DNA of 64,000 nucleotides from Phascolarctos cinereus (Eukaryota; Chordata; Mammalia; Diprotodontia; Phascolarctidae). Shown here piece after piece: positions 60,971 through 64,000 of the stretch; the stretch's first letter is position 1, and every line of letters starts with the position of its first letter. The stretch is from assembly GCF_002099425.1 (NCBI RefSeq), contig NW_018344058.1, positions 5,252,001 through 5,316,000 of the forward strand, written 5' to 3'. Position numbers and translations under genes: made by a program. The notes below the pieces were generated by a model that saw nothing but the letters and a program-made list of their open reading frames with translations, was not told the DNA's origin and did not search any database.

Positions 60971-63447
60971 TTTTTTTAAATTTTTAGTAACATCTTCTGA
61001 ATGGAAAATACTCCTAAGGGTCTTGACTTAAAGTTTGTTGATTTTCAGTAGCTTTTATGGAGGATTTTTAAAAATTCAATAATGTTCAGTCTTTCATGGA
61101 TTTCCTCTTTGATATGAGGGCTATCATAAATATGGACATGTCAAAACAATTTGATAAGACTAAAGCTCTCTACACTCTTCAATTAGAAGCTTTTTTGAAT
61201 GAAAAAATGGGAATTGCATAATAGAACTTTAGAAATAGAAATGAAAAATTGAGTTTGTTTAATAAAAAAAACAGTAGAATTCATCCAGTAGATTACTGTT
61301 TATAAGCAAATTTCCAAATTGCATTTGGAAGATTTCTAGGCTGGTTACTGTCTTTTCCCTGAAAAGTCTGCTGAGATTTTAATACCTTACAGAAATCAGG
61401 AGAAGAACCAGTGTTATACTGAATGGACTGGATATCTGATAGAGGATGACAATGTTAAATGTTTATGATTTTCATTCCATACTTCAAATTACATGGGAAT
61501 ATTGCCAACTGTTTTCCCCCAAGCTTCGAGAGTAAAGTGGTCAATCTTGATTACTTCTTTGATGTGTGCTCCACAAAACTTGCTCTCCTGCCACAGATCA
61601 TGTACTAGAGCCCAGGAAAAGTGTCTAAGGCATCTTAAAAATGGTATTGGCTCTCCACCAGGATGCTAGAGGCTTTAAAAATAACTGCAGGAGCAGCGGA
61701 CTTCATTTTTTAAATTGCATAGCTCCTAAAAGTACTTGGCTCCAGATACATTTGGTAGACATTTCAATAGAAAATTCAAAGGAGGAGTAGGGATTGAGGC
61801 ATGCTCTAAGAGAATTGGCACTATTCTTGCTGATAGAAGCAAAAAAAAATTAGATATTGTGTCCTTCCTTCCTTTTGACTGCGTTTTGAAAAGCCAAAGC
61901 TTAAACCTTGAGATGTAGATCAGTTAGGAGATGGGGTGGGGTGGTCCCTACCCCTGAACTGAACACTAGTATATAGCAACTGAAAATTCAATTCAACAGA
62001 CACTGAGTTTAGCAAACATTCTATGAGCCAACAAACCATCATGCCCAGAAAACCTAGCTGTAGTCTCAGCACTCTTAAGAGGCAAAGATGACTAGAGTAT
62101 TAGCACATAGCTGAATAAGTTGCCATAAGCAAAGATTATTGCACGTGCAATTATAAATGAGGGTGATGGGAAGACTGGAAAGAGAGTAGAGATTATGAGA
62201 CATTTCATGACTTGGATCACAATTAATCCTTCAGTTACACATGGTCCATCGTATCAGTATACCTCCCATGGCAAGATTATTTTAACTCTATTAAATGGAT
62301 GAAGGTACAGTCCAGAGTCAGCAGACTATCATGAGCCATTTTAGCTCTAGCAATTTCCACAGCGTAGGTACTTAAGAAACAAGGAAACAGCCAGTAGTCA
62401 TAGTAATATGTACCCTAGCGGCAATACACCTACAGTTATCTCTTCCACATCATGATTTTTTTTCCCCCATCATGGTTTCAGGATAGTGTGGGTCAGCATA
62501 AGAAATTAAACGAGAATTTTGGGGGAGTTCTGTGGCAGCTGCTGATGACAAACGATGCAGAGCCTATGACTAAACACCTAACCCAAATTTTACAATAAAG
62601 TACTGTAAACACCTCATACTTCTCTGGTATGAAGGAAGGGCCAAAAAATTTTATGTGGATTTTCCAGATTGCAGGAAAGCCTGCCTCTAACCCCTGTGAC
62701 ATGGAAGGGATAACTGTGTTATCACAAACATAGAATCAAATACCAGAATCCACGTAACCTTGGGAGAAATCCTACAGCACCAAAGAAAGGAAGAGCACTT
62801 CTTTCAAGTTATATCTCTAGCAAGAATATGCTACTAAATTGAGTACTGAATGTGTGTGCATGTATTTTTCTATACTTGTGCACATATGTATGTGTTTTCA
62901 CTCTTGAATTATGCTTGTTGTTAATACTTAAGGTCAATATATTTCCCTTAAATAATGAAAAAAAAAGCTGGTGGTAGGCAAAGATGGGTGTATTGATTCT
63001 GTAGGACTGGGTCATGTACCATTAGTGTCAAGTCACAACTGTACAGTGAAGGTGTTCAGAAACTTAAAAGTTCATGGGGCCTTTCCAGTGTTGTATGTAA
63101 TGCACTGTTCATTACTGGCTCCATCAGTGCTGTCAAGAAAGCAAATAGTCATAGCAGGTCTCAATATTAGACTCTGTTTTGAGAACATGCCGTTTAAAGC
63201 ATTTCAAGAATACTTATTTTTCCTCTTCAGTGAAGGTTTTTTTCCTTCTTTCCAGTCCCCAGTTTATACTTTAGTATACTTTAATATTGTTTCCCTTTGT
63301 CACAGTGAACTCTTCAACTGTGTATGAACACGAGTAATTTCTGCCTGCTGCTACCCCAGTAACAGCAGTAGAATTTTCTTCTTTTCTTCACTTAGAGCTT
63401 CCCAAACTTTCTGCTGATTTACATACCTCTTAAGGCATTGCACGAGA
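60971..63447. other. 2.5 kb without recognised repeats or genes
   Basis: No kinase exon and no clear repeat box. 61900-62480 may be an old repeat, but I cannot place it. Confidence 0.35.
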
Positions 63448-63680
63448 GGCAGTGTGGTATAATTTTTAGAGAGCTAACCTGGAAGCTTGGAATACCTGTC
63501 TCATCTGACACATACTGGTTTTGTGACCCTGGGAAAAATCACTTAACATCTTAGTGCCTTAGGCAACTCTCTATGATTTTAAGTTGCAGAGAAGGTTCAA
63601 ACCTGCTTTGGTAGGAGTTTCCTCCCCTGGGATTTCCCTAGCTCATAATCATTAGGTCCAGGCCCTAGTCCTTTAAGGTG
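63448..63680 (+). repeat. THER/MIR-family SINE
   Basis: AGGCAGTGTGGTATAATTTT, TTTTGTGACCCTGGGAAAAA, AAGTTGCAGAGAAGGTTCAA, CTCCCCTGGGATTTCCCTAG. Confidence 0.75.
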
Positions 63681-63799
63681 CTATATAAAAGTCAGTCACA
63701 GTATTTTTTTTTTATTAGGATCTGTGTTTTCAGTTGGTGTTTAGAAATCCTTTTGGGGAAATACCCTTCATTGACGTAGCTATTCTGCATCATATCACC

Positions 63800-63905
63800 T
63801 TAGTTGTGTGGGGATACTGAGAGGTTAAATGACTTGTCCAGGTTTATAAGGCCAGCATGTCATAGAGGTAAGACTAGAATAGAATTCTTCATGATTCTAA
63901 GTGAT
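63800..63905 (-). repeat. MIR SINE fragment
   Basis: ACTGAGAGGTTAAATGACTT, GTCCAGGTTTATAAGGCCAG. Confidence 0.65.
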
Positions 63906-64000
63906 GGCTTATTATTCAGTTCCTTCAACCTTGATGATAGTAATTATTATCTTACACTTTTAAAATTGAATAACAATTCATGACTGTATGCAGGGCTTAG

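Noticed and set aside
63000-63327. Possible first kinase exon in an open plus-strand frame
   Set aside because: The translation has no glycine-loop or kinase motif, and no splice pair frames it.

Overview
The window looks like marsupial nuclear DNA. It is AT-rich, has no CpG island, and is packed with CORE-SINEs of the MAR1/WSINE and MIR/THER type, old L2 and CR1/L3 LINE pieces, marsupial-style L1 fragments and long dinucleotide microsatellites. One SINE near 4.2 kb with intact target-site duplications resembles the SINE class I know from Australian marsupials, but I cannot fix the species.

The only gene I can support is the 5' coding part of ACVR1 (ALK2, the activin/BMP type I receptor) on the + strand. 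Four coding exons are present: exon A (25290-25363, start codon and signal peptide), exon B (50175-50441, cysteine-rich ligand-binding domain), exon C (57254-57468, transmembrane and juxtamembrane segment) and exon D (60331-60430, GS domain). They join in frame across introns of 24,811, 6,812 and 2,862 bp with GT-AG junctions and give about 216 residues. The kinase exons lie beyond the right edge. The first 25 kb should be intron, or intron plus 5' noncoding exons, of the same gene; I could not recognise a noncoding exon or promoter.

Everything else is intronic: about fifty repeat copies, many nested (SINE in L2, SINE in L1, L2 in CR1/L3, SINE in a hAT-like element), simple repeats, and some kilobase-size stretches without recognisable repeats (notably 5.1-8.2, 22.2-24.4, 35.2-36.4, 40.6-42.1, 43.0-44.9, 57.6-60.3 and 61.0-63.4 kb) that are the best places to look for regulatory elements. 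Small oddities are a probable 7SL RNA retropseudogene, a short mariner-type MITE beside the first coding exon, an imperfect palindrome near 20.6 kb, and an old 82-bp tandem duplication near 26.9 kb.

I found no retrovirus-like element I could name and no sign of a new multi-gene system. Repeat family names come from memory of consensus patterns, not from a database search, so edges are good to roughly 10-30 bp.
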